From Pinus tabuliformis (taxonomy: Eukaryota; Streptophyta; Pinopsida; Pinales; Pinaceae): a stretch of 64,000 bases of DNA. A program made the position numbers and the translations under genes. Location: assembly GCA_031772625.1 (NCBI GenBank), contig CM062808.1:478079655-478143654 (forward strand), written 5' to 3'. This document shows positions 33,631 to 46,766 of the stretch, piece by piece (the stretch's first letter is position 1; each line of letters starts with the position of its first letter). The notes beneath the pieces are model-generated. The model saw nothing but the letters and a program-made list of their open reading frames with translations. It ran no database searches and was not told where the DNA came from.

Positions 33631-36600
33631 TGTTACCCACCACTTCATGGGTGATATCCCTAGAAGAAATTTTTCTCCATGATGAGCCTCAGCCGATAGC
33701 CAACAACCCCTTGATGCCTCCTACTAGCTCGTTGTGTCATTTCTTTGCCACCTGAGCCAGCCATGTGGTCTCTCGCCCACCTCTATTGATCGTATGTTTG
33801 AAGGTGGGCCTCCAGAATCTAAAGGTATGTCTTGTCATTTGGTAATTGAGTATTGCGTTTACTTATCATGGATACTTCTGGGTATGGATTGATGGGGGGA
33901 TTTGGTTGAAAGAGTGGGCTTATTTTGTTTTCTTGTCCTCTTGATCGCTTTTGGTTGTTACCCTTGGATCTTAGTCCCATGGGATCTCCTTTATTGACCA
34001 TTTGGTTCTAGGGTGGTACTACTCGGGAAACCCCGACTTTGGGTGCGTGGTCCCGCTCCTTTACCCACACATATTACTCCCTTTCCACTCACTATACCTC
34101 CATTCACCATTTCTCCCACCTGGGTCCACCTTTCCATTTTGGGTCCACATAGGGCCAACCTCACTATCCCCTTGCCCCCACCTTAGGTCAGGCCTAGAAT
34201 GATGCCCCGGAGGTTGAAGCAGCCAAAAGAAAAATAAAAAGCATAATTGGCCACATTTAACAAGAAATTGTACCACAAAATGCAAAAGATGGTTGGGACA
34301 AAATAATCAGCATGTGGGAAAAATCCAATGCATGAGCTCTACCCCAATATATGGCCATCACCTTGGTTCCATAGTCCCTAGATGAGCTTCCTTTCTCATT
34401 CAGGAACCCATGGTTTTCCCAACCCTTGGAGGGCAATGAGCCACACTACCTTAAAGGGGGTAATCAATGTTATATCTTAGACATCATGCTCTTGTCCTTT
34501 GAGCCATGAGCATTTAATTAAAGAAAACTCATAAAAAGGCAAAAGGAATATAAATAAGGGTGGAAAAATCAAGGTCGGGGCACCTCGTGGACCACGATTT
34601 CTCCCTCCTACATATTACATACCTATGTGCGAGCTTCCCCTTATCTAGCTACCCCTATGCCCCACTATGTGGCCCAGGATTTCCCCTCTGATTCCCTATT
34701 CCATTCCACTTATTTGTCACTTGCCACCTCCATTAGAGGGATGTAACTTGGACATATTATCCCCTTTAAGGGATGAAACCACCTAATAAGGTACTTGACT
34801 AACCCCCTTTGAGCTTGGAGACACTACCACATGCCAAAGCCCACTACAGAAGGGCATGCCATTATGAAATGCCCACTTTTTTATCAATGATTTGTAAGCT
34901 CTTTTACCCAATTATTTTAATGATTGGTTGTACTGGAATCCTAGGGGACACATTGGATCTTATGCAGGATTACATGAGGTTTCCATTTGGGTTTAGTCTC
35001 CTTATACGGGATCCTAAACCCCAGAGGTCTACATTGGCACATATAGGGTATGCATAAAGAGAAATTGGCCTCCACAGCAGTAGAAAACACCATGGATCTT
35101 CAACAATGCTCAGATAATACTAGTGATCCAATTTTGGGATGATGGTGATATGCTTGGTACATTATGCCCAGTAGGCCCCCATAGGAGCCCCACACTCTTG
35201 ACAGGTGTCCTAAGACTTGTACGATGTCATGGCAGCATTCATTCCACCACTCAGACCCTTGTAGAGGATCTACAAGCATCTCTGATTCATATGGAGACCC
35301 AGGGGGTCATTTATGTGCCCTCAGACCCACTGGGAGCACCACGAGTCTTCCGAGGAATTTACCCCTCAGTATGGAACTTCAAGACAATATTAGGTCTTTG
35401 GAGGGCCCCACGACATGTACATATTATTATTTGTCCCCTTGTGAGGCTTATTTTTCCACTTATGTGCTAGTTTGGTGGGCTAGTCACCAATAGGGGTTTT
35501 ATTTGCACATCATTTTATCATTAGCGCTAATGTAGACCCATAGGCTAATTCGAACTCTTTAGGAGGCTATATATTGATGTTAGATACATTCATTTTGCTC
35601 ATCACTTGACTTGGGGATCTCTCTAATCATAAAGAACTTCACATTTTTTCCTTGGAGGATATTTTTTTGGAGATGGATGAATTTTGACGTATGGATTTGA
35701 GCTATTTTTCTTGTCTTGGATCTTTGTCTTGCAAATGAAATTCTGTTTGGATATATTTTATAACGTTTTAATTAAATTTTGACATTGTTATTCTTGTTGC
35801 TGCATACTACTAAAATTATAGCTAGTTGCTACATAATTGAGATGTGGGATTAAGCATGTTTTAGCTAATTTAATGTATGGGCCAATGTTATATGAATGAA
35901 ATGTCCTAGAGATTATTTGTCTCGATAAGCTTGCATCATTTTCTTTGAAGTATAAATGCTTGAAGGTCACTTTTCTTTTCTTTCTCTCAACATTGGATGA
36001 AGCTGACTTTTCGGGCCTCCTTGATCAAGAAACCAAGTTCTTACTCATCATCGTCCTTGACTCCATATCCCCAAGTGAATTAGGCATTGATCCCTCAAAA
36101 AGGGTGATCATTTTAACCCTCTTTTTACCCTTTTCCCTTTTTTCCCTAGGTCTAGCCCCATTAGGTCACCTAGGGCATCAATTTCCTGGGAATTGACCCA
36201 AGGAAAAATTTTGATCTCCTACAAGCTACTGCGCTGGTGGGTCCCCTCCCTCTCCTCCAAATTTGAGGCAATTCTAACAGTGGAATCTTCAGGAATCCCA
36301 AGCCCTAGCTCTAGGATCGAATTTTTCCTAGGCATCCCCAAGGCTAGACCTCAACAGGATCAATTCAACCTTTTGAAGTAAATATTCTTGTTTGGTCCTT
36401 TCCTTTCACCTTGTCCAAGATAGGAACATCATTGGTTGCTACATTCCATCCCCGAACCTGGACTAGGTCCACTTGGCCTCGTGTGGTCCCACTTCTCAAT
36501 AAAGATTATTTTTCAAGGACCATTTGGGAATCCAAGTTTCTCAAGGATTATAGGGATTGAGAACCTCATCTATAAGACTATTCCTTCTCCCTCAACCCTC

Positions 36601-36896
36601 CAATCCTCACCCCTTTCCCCTGGAGGAACAAGTCCCTTGCTTAAAGAGAAAGCAAGTTCCATTCGTCACTCCATTCTTGAGAAAGGGTTTCTAGGGTCAC
36701 TTTCCACCTATCCATTGACATATACTTTACAAGTGATCCCTACACTACCAGGACTCCTCCCATCTATGAAAGTTCGTAAAGAGAAGGGAGACTTAGATGT
36801 GGTGACAGTGGGCTAAGCCTCCACCGTTGCCCTTAACCTAGCAGTTTCCCTCTTAAGAACCCATTTTAGGTCCCCTGCCGGTTTGAGTGGTAACAA
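33631..36896 (+). repeat. 3' LTR of the LARD
   Basis: 3266 bp from TGTTACCCACCACTTC to GGTTTGAGTGGTAACA, followed by AGTCC. It has neither the MITE nor element G, so it shows the pre-insertion state of the 5' LTR. The short open frames inside it are not supported as genes. Confidence 0.9.
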
Positions 36897-37278
36897 GTCC
36901 ATCATGGCTATGGTTCCAGCATTTCCTCACAAGTTTGACAATTTCATTGGTCCAGGGAATGTGTTAGACATCCAATACCATGTCATCTATGAAAAAAAGT
37001 CAATGTTGTTGATAAAGAAACCTTTGACTCATATTGTCAACGAATTTTTTTGGCTATTGTAGCTAACTTAGATAATGATTATGGACTTGTGGTTCATCCA
37101 AAATAAACATTAAAAAAGAAAATTAAACTTAGCTTTTCAAGACCTTACCTACTCATCTCTATGATGAATTTGACTCTCTTGAGAATAATATTGTTTCATG
37201 AGAATAATAATATCTGTTGGTCGTATAGAATGTGCATCCTATAGTCATGGAATCTAGGCGTATAGTAGAGGAGGAGAT
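36897..37278. other. Spacer between LARD and element E
   Basis: 382 bases. A plus-strand run from 36904 (MAMVPAFPHKFDNFIGPGN) looks retrotransposon-like but is short and soon broken. The last five bases, GAGAT, are the target duplication of element E. Confidence 0.4.
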
Positions 37279-37874
37279 TGTTAGAAAATTATATATTATG
37301 GAGCAATGGAACACATAAAATATTGCAGAAATATAAACATAGAAAGCGCATAAAACAAGAGAGACACAGATATACGTGGTTCACCCAGTTTGGGCTACGT
37401 CCACCCCGAACAGCCAGTCCTTCCTTTCTATTATCCAGCAAAATGAAGAGACACAACCTACAGCAGATCTGCTATAATATCCTTTGTTTTCTCTCACAGT
37501 TTCACCTCTCTATTTCCCGCTCACAAAATACACATCTATCACACAGCCTCAAATACAATACCCTCATACAAAGAGAGGGGTTGCCTTCTAGGGAAAAAAA
37601 CCCTAAACTAAACATAAGTTCTACCATCAGATCACCCGCCTAATGAACGGCCTAGATTGACTAGAAATTACTATACTTTTACAAGGCAATTTTACAGTTG
37701 TTTTTACCTTCGGGGGCGCTGCCCCCGAAACCCCCCGCTAGGGGGGGGCTCCCAACCCCTGGACCCCCCCTGCAGCGAATATTTTACAGGCGGCGTTGCC
37801 GCCCCCATTTCGAACTGGGGTCCAATGTGGCGATACCTTTGAATATAGAAGATAATCAGGCTCCACACCCAACA
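37279..37874 (-). repeat. 3' LTR of element E
   Basis: 596 bp from TGTTAGAAAATTATAT to CACACCCAACA. A GC-rich block holds a perfect 9-bp hairpin at 37709-37729 (TTCGGGGGC, loop GCT). A second hairpin, GGCGGC-GTT-GCCGCC, near 37789-37803 is absent from the other LTR. Confidence 0.94.
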
Positions 37875-38003
37875 ATCTCCCACTTGGAGACTGATTGTAG
37901 CAACTCCACCGCTGCTCCATTTGCTGGACAATGACTCCTCTTTGGACTTGGCTGTTTCTCATCTTCATCGTCATCCTTGAAGACCAATTAAAACTGAGCA
38001 TAT

Positions 38004-39410
38004 TCACAGTTTCTCCCTGGTTACAACTTTTGTTAGCATATCTGCAGGATTCTGGTTAGTGTGTATCTTTTCCAGCTTCAACTCTCCATCTTCCAACACC
38101 GATCGTATGAAATGGTACTTGAGCTGTATGTGTTTAGTCCTAGAATGAAATGCTGAGTTATTTGCAAGATGAATGGAACTTTGGCTATCACTGTATAACG
38201 TGCCCATATCATGCTCCTTACCCAATTCACCCATAAACCTTTGTAACCAAATCATTTCTTTACTAGCCTCTGTAGCAGCAACATACTCTGCTTCTGTTGT
38301 TGAAAGTGCAACAACACTTTGGATTTTTGAAACCCAACTGACAATTGTTCCTCCAACAGTAAATACATATCCTGTAGTGCTCCTCCTGTTATCTCTGTCA
38401 CCTGCCATATCTGCATCAACATATCCTTGTAGGGAGATGTTTGAACCACCAAAGCATAATGCTTGATTTGTGGTACCTTTCAAATATTTGAGAATCCATT
38501 TCGCTGCCATCCAATGTTCCTTTCCTGGATTGTTCATGTACCTGCTTACAACTCCCACTGCATGTGCAATATCGGGCCTTGTGCAGACCATTGCATACAT
38601 TAAGCTTCCAACTGCTGATGCATATGGAACTTTAGACATATAATCCATGTCTTCTTGGGTCTTTGGGCACATTTCCTTGCTAAGTTTGAAATGGCTATCA
38701 AAAGGTGTACTAACTGGTTTTGCATTGTGCATGTTAAATATTTTTAGCACCTTTTGTATGTACTCATTCTGAGACAATGTTAATTTACGATTTTTCCTGT
38801 CTCTAGTTATTCTCATACCAAGGATTTGTTTTGCAGCTCCCAAATCCTTCATTGCAAATGAATTTTCCAATTTTCTTTTGAGCACATTTATTTCCTGCAT
38901 CTTAGATCCTGCAACAAGCATGTCATCTACATACAATAACAATATAATATAGCTGCCATCATTTTTCTTTTTCAAATAAACACAATGATCATAGTGACAT
39001 CTAGTATAACCTTGTTCAGACATAAACTTGTCAAATTTTAGATACCACTGCCTTGGAGCCTGTTTTAAGCCATACAAGCTCTTTTTCAACCTACACACTA
39101 GTTTCTCCTTCCATTTCACCTCATATCCTTGTGGCTGCTGCATATATATCTCTTCTTCCAAATCCCCATGGAGAAAGGTTGTCTTTACATTTAACTGCTC
39201 AAGATGCAAATCTTCAGCTACTACAAGACTTAAAATAGTTCTGATTGAAGTCATTTTAACAACAGGAGAAAATATTTCATCAAAATCAATACCTTTCTTC
39301 TGTGCAAACCCCTTCACCACAAGTCTAGCTTTATACCTCTGTTTTCCTCCATCTTCTTCCTTCAGCCTGTAAACCCAATTATTCTTCAATGTAGTTTTTC
39401 CTACAGGCTA
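38004..39410 (-). pseudogene. Reverse transcriptase and RNase H of element E, behind one amber codon
   Basis: This continues the frame of the gag-integrase part after TAG at 39408-39410. The 461-residue open part starts KNNWVYRLKEEDGG. Reverse transcriptase motifs are LNVKTTFLHGD (the usual Asp of motif A appears as Asn here), YGLKQAPRQW and LLLYVDDMLV (catalytic Asp pair). RNase H follows with YVDADMAGD, LSTTEAEYVAA and YSDSQSSIHL, ending near the 3' LTR. Apart from the amber codon the length is normal for Copia. Translation would need readthrough, or the copy is simply dead. Confidence 0.85.
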
Positions 39411-41876
39411 CCTGACTAAATCCCAAGTCTGGTTATGCATTAAGGAGTCCATCTCTTCTTCCATGGTTACCTCCCACTTCTTCTTGCTTTCAACCTGCAT
39501 TGCTTCTTCATAACATTCGGGTTCACCGGAATCAGTCAACAATAAATAATATAATGAAGGAGAGTATCGTTCAGGGGGTCTACTTATCCTGGTAGATCTT
39601 CTAACACCACTTTTAGGTGTTTGGGGTGCCTGTTGTTGTTGTGGTGGTTGCTGTTGTTGTGGTTGTTGATTATTATTATTTTCAGGCACCTTTACTTTTT
39701 CAGTGATTTCATCAAGAACTGCATATTCCTTGTTTTCCTTTTCCTGCAACTGATTCTTATACAAGACCTTTTCATTGAATATTACATCTCTGCTCCTAAT
39801 GATTTTGTGATTTTCGTAATCATATAAGCGATAACCAAAATCATTAACACCATATCCAATAAAGGTACATTTCTTTGACTTTGCCTCAAGCTTTGTTCTA
39901 TTTTCTTTATCAATATGGACAAAGGCCTCACAACCAAAAGGCTTTAAAATAGAGTAGTTTACCTTTTTACCTGTCCATGCTTCCTCTGGAACACCACCAT
40001 CCAAGGAACTTGAAGGCCCTCTGTTTATTAGATAAACAACAGTATCCACATCATCTGCCCAAAACTGTAAAGGCAATCCTGCATGAAATCTCATGCACCT
40101 TGCATGCTCCATGATTGTTCTGTTCATCCTTTCTGACACACCATTTTCTTGTGGTATTCTTGGAACTGTCTTCTCTCTACGAATTCCATGCTCTGAACAG
40201 TACCTATCAAACTCTTTGCTACAATATTCACCTCCATTGTCTGATCTAAGACACTTAAATTTCTTTCCTGTCTCAATCTCAACCAAAGCTTTCCATTTCT
40301 TGAAAGTATCAAATACATCAGATTTATTCTTAATACAATAAATCCAAGTTTTTCTAGTTGCATCATCAATAAAAGTAACATAATAACGAGAGCCACTGAG
40401 AGATGATACCTGAGCAGGTCCCCATACATCTGTATGCACAAGCTCTAATTTTTCATTCTTCTTTTCTTTCCCAACTCTGAGAAATCTGACTCTCTTCTGT
40501 TTTCCATAAATGCAATTCTCACAGAAGTCCAAATCAACATTCTTCAAACCCGGCAACAAATTCCTTGAGTGAAGAATCTTCATCCCCTTTTCACTCATGT
40601 GTCCGAGCCTATGATGCCATAATGCTGCATCTGCTCCTTTGGAGGTTAAAGCATTAACAGAGTTAGAAATACCATTGCATAAATACAATGTACCAACCTT
40701 TTCACCTTTTGCTATTACCAAGGCTCCTTTGGTGACCTTCCAAGCTTTGTCTGTGAAAGTTGTCACACAACCTTCACCGCCTAACTGCCCTGTTGAAATC
40801 AGATTTTTCTTTAGATCTGGAACATGCCTTACCTTCTTTAATATCAATTGGTTTCCATTCTGCTGTTTTACAAGAACCTTACCCATTCCAACGATTTTAC
40901 AGGGTTTATCATCACCCAGACGAACTTGTCCAAAATCTCCTTGAACATAGTCATGAAAGTATTTCTTATCAGGTGTGGCATGGAATGAAGCCCCTGAATC
41001 TACCACCCAGGAAACAGTAATATTTTCGAAAGAAAGAATCAGAGCATCTTGTAACACCTCACCTGTCACATTTGCTTCATGATTGTTTTCTTGTTGTGCA
41101 TCTCCTTCTTTTCCCTTCCGAGATCTACAGTCTTTCTTTAGGTGTCCTTTCTTTCCACATTTCCAGCACACTATCCCCGATCTGGACTTGGATCTGCCTT
41201 TCCTTGATTTACTGCGATATCCTAAGCTCTTTCCTCTTTCCATTTTTCTTCCTCTAGACTCCGCACTCAAATCATTTCCCGATGTCTCACCGGAGCTTTT
41301 CCGTCGCATTTCCTCGCTAAGGATAGCATCGACAACATCATCAAACTTTAAAGTACTAGATCCAGAAACAAAGTTACTAATGGCCATTACCAAACCATTC
41401 CAACTTTCTGGTAATGAGCACAAGAATAACAGAGCTCTAACTTCATCATCAAAGTTTACCCCTACAGAACTTAATTGACTTGTAACTGTATTAAAATCAT
41501 TTAAATGGTCTACAATAGTTCCACCTTCCGACATCTTCATATTAAATAACTGTTTCATAAGAAATACCTTGTTTGAGGCCGAGGGTTTTTCATATAGTTT
41601 CGACAACGTCTGAATCAAACCCTCTGTCGTGGTTTCCTTCGAAATGTTGAAGGTGATTGACACAGAAAGGCACAACCGTATTGTTCCGAGTGCCTTTCTA
41701 TCGAGAAGGTTCCATTCTTCGTCTGTCATACCCGTCGGCATCTTTGATTTTCCGCCCAATGGTAGGTATAGATCTTTCTGATACAGATAATCTTCCATCT
41801 GCATCTTCCACAGCGAGAAGTTTTGGCCGTTAAATTTCTCAACCCTAAACTTACCATCTTCCGCCATTTCTCCCAC
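39408..41876 (-). CDS. Gag, protease and integrase of element E
   Basis: 822 codons in one open frame. Gag occupies about residues 1-235. A zinc knuckle [14 protein letters not shown] lies at 237-250. The protease has VDSGASFHA with catalytic Asp near 293. The pre-integrase zinc region (HHRLGH, CENC) is at 421-455. Integrase has Asp483 (HTDVWGP), Asp546 (RSDNGGEY) and Glu582 (ENGVSERMN), the standard D-D-35-E spacing. A glutamine/proline-rich linker follows near residues 745-770, then the start of the reverse transcriptase. The ATG is about 65 bases inside the 5' LTR. All catalytic residues of the three domains are present. Confidence 0.92.
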   Translation of the reverse strand: MGEMAEDGKFRVEKFNGQNFSLWKMQMEDYLYQKDLYLPLGGKSKMPTGMTDEEWNLLDRKALGTIRLCLSVSITFNISKETTTEGLIQTLSKLYEKPSASNKVFLMKQLFNMKMSEGGTIVDHLNDFNTVTSQLSSVGVNFDDEVRALLFLCSLPESWNGLVMAISNFVSGSSTLKFDDVVDAILSEEMRRKSSGETSGNDLSAESRGRKMERGKSLGYRSKSRKGRSKSRSGIVCWKCGKKGHLKKDCRSRKGKEGDAQQENNHEANVTGEVLQDALILSFENITVSWVVDSGASFHATPDKKYFHDYVQGDFGQVRLGDDKPCKIVGMGKVLVKQQNGNQLILKKVRHVPDLKKNLISTGQLGGEGCVTTFTDKAWKVTKGALVIAKGEKVGTLYLCNGISNSVNALTSKGADAALWHHRLGHMSEKGMKILHSRNLLPGLKNVDLDFCENCIYGKQKRVRFLRVGKEKKNEKLELVHTDVWGPAQVSSLSGSRYYVTFIDDATRKTWIYCIKNKSDVFDTFKKWKALVEIETGKKFKCLRSDNGGEYCSKEFDRYCSEHGIRREKTVPRIPQENGVSERMNRTIMEHARCMRFHAGLPLQFWADDVDTVVYLINRGPSSSLDGGVPEEAWTGKKVNYSILKPFGCEAFVHIDKENRTKLEAKSKKCTFIGYGVNDFGYRLYDYENHKIIRSRDVIFNEKVLYKNQLQEKENKEYAVLDEITEKVKVPENNNNQQPQQQQPPQQQQAPQTPKSGVRRSTRISRPPERYSPSLYYLLLTDSGEPECYEEAMQVESKKKWEVTMEEEMDSLMHNQTWDLVR

Positions 41877-41928
41877 TCGAACCAGGAACCCTTCTTTCCT
41901 GCGAGTTTATCAGCCAAATAGACCTTGT

Positions 41929-41940
41929 GCTCTGATACCA
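41929..41940 (-). other. Primer binding site of element E
   Basis: Minus-strand TGGTATCAGAGC, a perfect 12-base match to initiator tRNA-Met, two bases from the LTR. Confidence 0.92.
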
Positions 41941-41942
41941 GT

Positions 41943-42516
41943 TGTTAGAAAATTATATATTATGGAGCAATGGAACACATAAAATATTGAAGAAATATAA
42001 ACACAGAAAGCGCATAAAACAAGAGAGACACAGATATACGTGGTTCACCCAGTTTGGGCTACGTCCACCCCGAACAGCCAATCCTTCCTTTCTATTATCC
42101 AGCAAAATGAAGAGACACAACCTACAGCAGATCTGCTGTAATATCCTCTGTTTTCTCTCATAGTCTCACCTCTCTATTTCCCGCTCACAAAATACACATC
42201 TATCACACAGCCTCAAATACAATACCCTCATACAAAGAGAGGGGTTGCCTTCTAGGGCAAAAAACCCTAAACTAAACATAAGTTCTACCGTCAGATCATC
42301 CGCCTAATGAACGGCCCAGATTGACTAGAAATTACTATACTTTTACAAGGCAATTTTACAGCTGTTTTTAGCTTCGGGGGCGCTGCCCCCGAAACCCCCC
42401 GCGAGGGGGGGCTCCCAACCCCTGGACCCCCCTTGCAGCGAATATTTTACTTCGAACTGGGGTCCAATTTGGTGATACCTTTGAATATAGAAGATAATCA
42501 GGCTCCACACCCAACA
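41943..42516 (-). repeat. 5' LTR of element E
   Basis: 574 bp, the partner of 37279-37874. The hairpin TTCGGGGGC-GCT-GCCCCCGAA is at 42373-42393; the second hairpin is lacking. Confidence 0.94.
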
Positions 42517-45500
42517 GAGATTACAAATTCATGCGTAATGTTCAGTACTATTTATGGGTGCAATTCTACAAACTGAACATATTAATGAGGCTTACCATAA
42601 TTTTGTTCCTGGTGTAATTCTACACATACTCTGTTGGGAAAATTTTGTTCCTGGTGTAATTCTACTATTGGGGCATATTACTTATGACTTTGTCCTAATT
42701 GAGCCATGTACATACTCTAATGACATATGTGGTTCCGTTCTTGAGCCTGATTGTTATCATTGCCAAATTCCAGCATTTAAATTTTATATGCCCTCTCTAA
42801 CAACAACAATAAAAGTGAGTGACTATATGCCATATTTGTAGGGCCTTTGCTCTATTTTTTGGCTAATACAGTTTGACTGCTAGCAGGACAAGATTAAGCA
42901 AAATGGTTTATAGCCTAGATTCTGTGTACCAATGGCTTACTCAAATGAGATGATTAGCTATAGAGTAGCTTTACTACGACACCCATAGATCATACCAAAT
43001 TCAAATCTTGCTTATAATATGTTGCTCAACACTTTTACAGGGTTTGCAAACAAATTTCAAGGTTTGTTAATCCGAGATTTCCCCATGTCCTTACAACCTC
43101 CAAAAGTAAAGCATTGGACATTTAGATATATGAAGAGTAAACATTTGGGCTTCATACTATCTACCATGTAAAGAGTAAGAGCCTTAACCTAAAAGTTTCC
43201 ATGGTTATAGTTACTCATGCATTATGGAGGTTATCCCTTTCATAGCAAAGGTAAGGAAGTGTACCAACTTCTCGAGTGCATGAGGTGTGCCCAGATATCT
43301 CGTGATAAGATTGTGCCTTAACAAATGTCTTTTCTTCTCCCTAATAACTATGCTTGAGTCAACGATACAAGAGGCACCCTATAGAGATATGAGAGAAACT
43401 GAGAAAAGCATTGTAAGGTGGCACTGGCTAACTGTGATAGGGGCACAGATAAATGATACCAGATAGCTCCACAGAATGTGGAAGTGTGTGAGGCTAGTAG
43501 GTAATCAAAGGTATGGTTCTTATTCCTACCAAGAAGGGATGTTGGTCTTGTGCAAGTATAGTGTGGAGATCCAAAGAGTGTCTATGTATAAGGAAGATGA
43601 AAAGTTCCTGAGTTACTAACCTCTGGTGTTGTAGCTTTTGTGGCTCTCAAAACACAGTTCCTGCATTCCAAATTTTAGATTCTCCTACCCTTGCGACCAA
43701 CTCTCCGAATTTATCTCCTCAGGTATGGAATCTCACACTATCCTGCTCTCTGTATCCCCAAGTCTTCCTTACTGCACTCCTTTATTGCTACTTCCTACCT
43801 ATGGTTACTTAGGGCTTGGTTAATTGAGTTTCCATCTCCTGCCATTTGGCCTCCCTGGTTCTCCCCTGCCTACCATTTTCCCTTTTTCCATGCTTCTTCT
43901 AGAATTGGCTAGGTGTGAAAAAGTCTTTCAAATTCATGGAGGTGAAATGAATACTGATAGTTGGCCAGTGGCGGGATGGAAAAGAAAGATCTGAAAAATA
44001 TTGTGGGAATGGAAAATGCAGGTCGGAATGGTTGAAATGTTGCATTTACTCTAATGTACCTCATGATTGACCTCCAAATTCGACCTGGCCACCAAAACAA
44101 GGGCCTCTGGGTAGCAGTTGGCAGAATAATGGTTGATCACTAGTTTAACGACTGGTTTTTAATGGAATTATTTACCCATGATGTCAGCACTTTCGTAACC
44201 TTCATGTTGCCCGCAGGATGTCTAAAATTCAAGGGCAAGGTGTCTAAACATTGATTTGCCTCAGCTTTCGTCTTCAAGTGCAAGGTGTCTCAACATCGAT
44301 TTGCCTAAGTTTTCCACCGTGAATATCTTGAAAAGCCTCACAATACTTACAAAACATAATCAAACTCGGAAACATTATGTAAAATGTAAAAAAATAGTGA
44401 TGATAAATTAAACAAGGTTCATCTTCATGAAGAAGTAAAAATTGTGTTCGTTATTTTAAAGAAATGGTAAAGGCATATATATATATATATATTAATGTAA
44501 TTTTAATAAAATAATAATATTTTATATATAATAATAATATTTTTTTTTTTTTTGAAAAATATAAAGCATAATTAATAAAAATATTATATATGATTGAGAA
44601 GATAAGACAAGATTATTAGAGGTGGTAAATTTATGATTGATGGTTTATTGTTAATGTTGAGTATTTCTTAGATAATTTAAAAATTCAAAATTTATGTTTA
44701 TTTGAAGATGAGAGAATATACTTGCAAAATAAAAACTAGCCAATTTAATGATAATAATAATATTTTTGTTGCAATAGTTTTTATTATTGCTATATATTTA
44801 TCAATGGTAGATACAAATGAAACCGTATGCTATATCAACCACATTAATATTTTTCATGTGGCTTTATAAATGATTTGATAAACTCTTTACAAAACTTCAT
44901 GACAATTGTAACCTATTTATAAATTAATACATAAAATAGTATATTACATATATTATTTGATTTTTATATAATATAGTAATTACATGTTATTACATAATTT
45001 AATTTAAATAATTTAAATAATATAAATTTTAATTAATAATATATTATACAATCAAGAATTTATGAATTTATATTTTAAATTATTCAAGTACAAGGGAAAA
45101 ATGTATTAGTTGTTGAAAGATAATGATTTTTTTTTTCTTGAAAAGCTCATTCTTATTTATAGTCATATCAATGCACTTTTTTTTATTAATTTTATTTTGG
45201 TACAACTATTCAATTGAATTTATCCATGGTTACATGGATTGTGGTCCAAAAAGTGAATTACAAATTCATAAATATTATTTTATTGGTTTGGCTTTTATTT
45301 TATTATTTCCTTAGGAGGCCTAGTTTAGACCTCAAAAATCCCCTAATGACTTGTATGTTGATGTGGCATTACTTACACCATCATCTGAGCCCTTACAGAT
45401 GGTCTACATGCATCTTTGATCTACTTGGAGACCCATGAGGTTACTTGTGTGCCCTCACACCCATTGGGAGCACCACAGGTTTATTATTTGGAGAACAATG

Positions 45501-46766
45501 GGCCAACACCTTGTCCACTACTTTTGAGAGTCCTATTCATCATTATGGCACTTATGGACTTCATCAAGCTTCTTAGAAGGCCCAACCACATGTATTATTG
45601 ATCATTTGACCTCTTCACAGGCGTATTCTTTTGTTTATGAGCTAGTTTGGTGGGCTTTGTTAGGATCCTATAAAAATAGTGATCAAGGTATGATTATCTA
45701 CCTATTTATACCAATGGGATGTTGTGTGTATATATATATATATATAAAGTTATTTTGGCTTTTGAAAAGAAAAGAAAAAAAAATAAGAAAAATAGAAAAA
45801 GAAGAAAAGAAAAAGAAATTATGAAAATGAAAAAAGAAAGAAAAATAAAAAATAAAGGGGAATAAAGAAAAATATATAAAAATAAATCCCCAAAGGGGCG
45901 CGCTAGTTTAAATGCCGCCATAAGTTTAATTATGTTAATGTTGATTAATTCGGTAATAAACTTTGTTTAAAGTTTGAAATAAGAGTGGATAAGATGTTTT
46001 GTCACTTTTGATAAAGCATTGGAACCTTTGGAGGGATGAGATCGTTCCCGCTTGGATCAACGACGAGGGACGATGTTCGCTCCCCCCTCCCCCGAGCATT
46101 CAAAACTTAACGGGGGGGGAGGGGGGGGGTTCTAAAAAATGGAATATCAAAAACCTCTAAAAGCGACGTGGCAACACTGCAGCAAGTTCAGGTGCCTCCC
46201 CCCTTTTACCACTTACCGACTCTACCCACCAACCCCCCGAAAACCATCATCCGCTACCTCTTGCACTCGTCTACTCCGGCTCCATCCACGGAATGCCACC
46301 CGTCTTCCTCCCAACCATCCACATCACCCAATCCTCCACGTTAGTCGATCATTAGTTATTAAAATCTCCCGTCAACAGTCATATGGACGTTCACCATTAA
46401 ATTCTCCCACCAACGTATAACTCCATTAATGCTACACTCCAAAACGGTAATATTCCCGTTAATCACCCCCCCTTTCTCACTTTAAAATCTCGTATTACTC
46501 AGTATTATCTCCTTTCACCATTTGTTTGATCCATGTAGGTTAATACTGAAGGTTTCCAAACCCACCAGTGCTCTCTGCGGTAGTGTTCCTCTCTTGTAAC
46601 CAGTCAATTGCAGACCGGTAATATTGTTTTCCCAAGCCTCCATTACAATTAAAAATGTATTCTCATAAAGGAAAGGGATAAATGGTTGTCGAGAGCCCTA
46701 TTTTTCCTCCCGTCCATAATTTAGATGAATTCCCTTTGGTTGACACATAGTACAAGATAACAGAAA
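42517..46766. other. Spacer without recognised genes
   Basis: Contains a 42-bp two-copy repeat (42601-42684), a 45-bp two-copy repeat (about 44235-44320), a very AT-rich tract (about 44370-45180), a LARD-LTR relic (45340-45670), a purine run (45764-45880) and C/G runs (46082-46129). The 46139-46420 frame is proline-rich and not supported as a gene. Confidence 0.6.
45340..45670 (+). repeat. Diverged relic of the LARD LTR
   Basis: Short matches in the same order as 26400-26710: GGAGACCCAT, TGTGCCCTCA, GGGAGCACCACAGGT, TTGGAGAA and GAGCTAGTTTGGTGGGCTT. Many differences suggest an old insertion of the same or a related family. Confidence 0.65.

Larger units (their letters stand above)
24562..36896 (+). 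mobile_element. Large non-autonomous LTR element (LARD), nested insertions
   Basis: Two long LTRs flank 2.3 kb of internal sequence. AGTCC duplicates both ends (24557-24561 and 36897-36901). The 5' LTR (24562-31359) is interrupted by a MITE and by element G; without G it is about 3.5 kb, against 3266 bp for the 3' LTR (33631-36896). The primer-like site at 31364 begins TGGCGCCGTTTCC, unlike the tRNA-Met sites elsewhere here and similar to those I recall from Tat/Ogre-lineage Gypsy elements. No protease, integrase or reverse transcriptase is seen inside. The structure fits a large retrotransposon derivative moved by a relative. Confidence 0.9.
37279..42516 (-). mobile_element. Nearly intact Copia element E
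   Basis: LTRs 37279-37874 and 41943-42516 are almost identical apart from a 21-22-base difference. GAGAT is duplicated at both sides (37274-37278 and 42517-42521). The primer site lies two bases inside the 5' LTR, and a purine tract (AAGTGGGAGAT on the minus strand) borders the 3' LTR. A single gag-pol frame of 1291 codons is open except for one TAG. It is the youngest-looking element in the window and a plausible helper for defective Copia copies. Confidence 0.95.

Noticed and set aside
45764-45880. Purine run as a retroelement polypurine tract
   Set aside because: Too long and A-rich, and no LTR begins next to it; better called simple sequence.
46139-46420. 93-codon proline-rich plus-strand frame
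   Set aside because: Composition follows a local C-rich stretch; no motif, homologue or clear gene signals.
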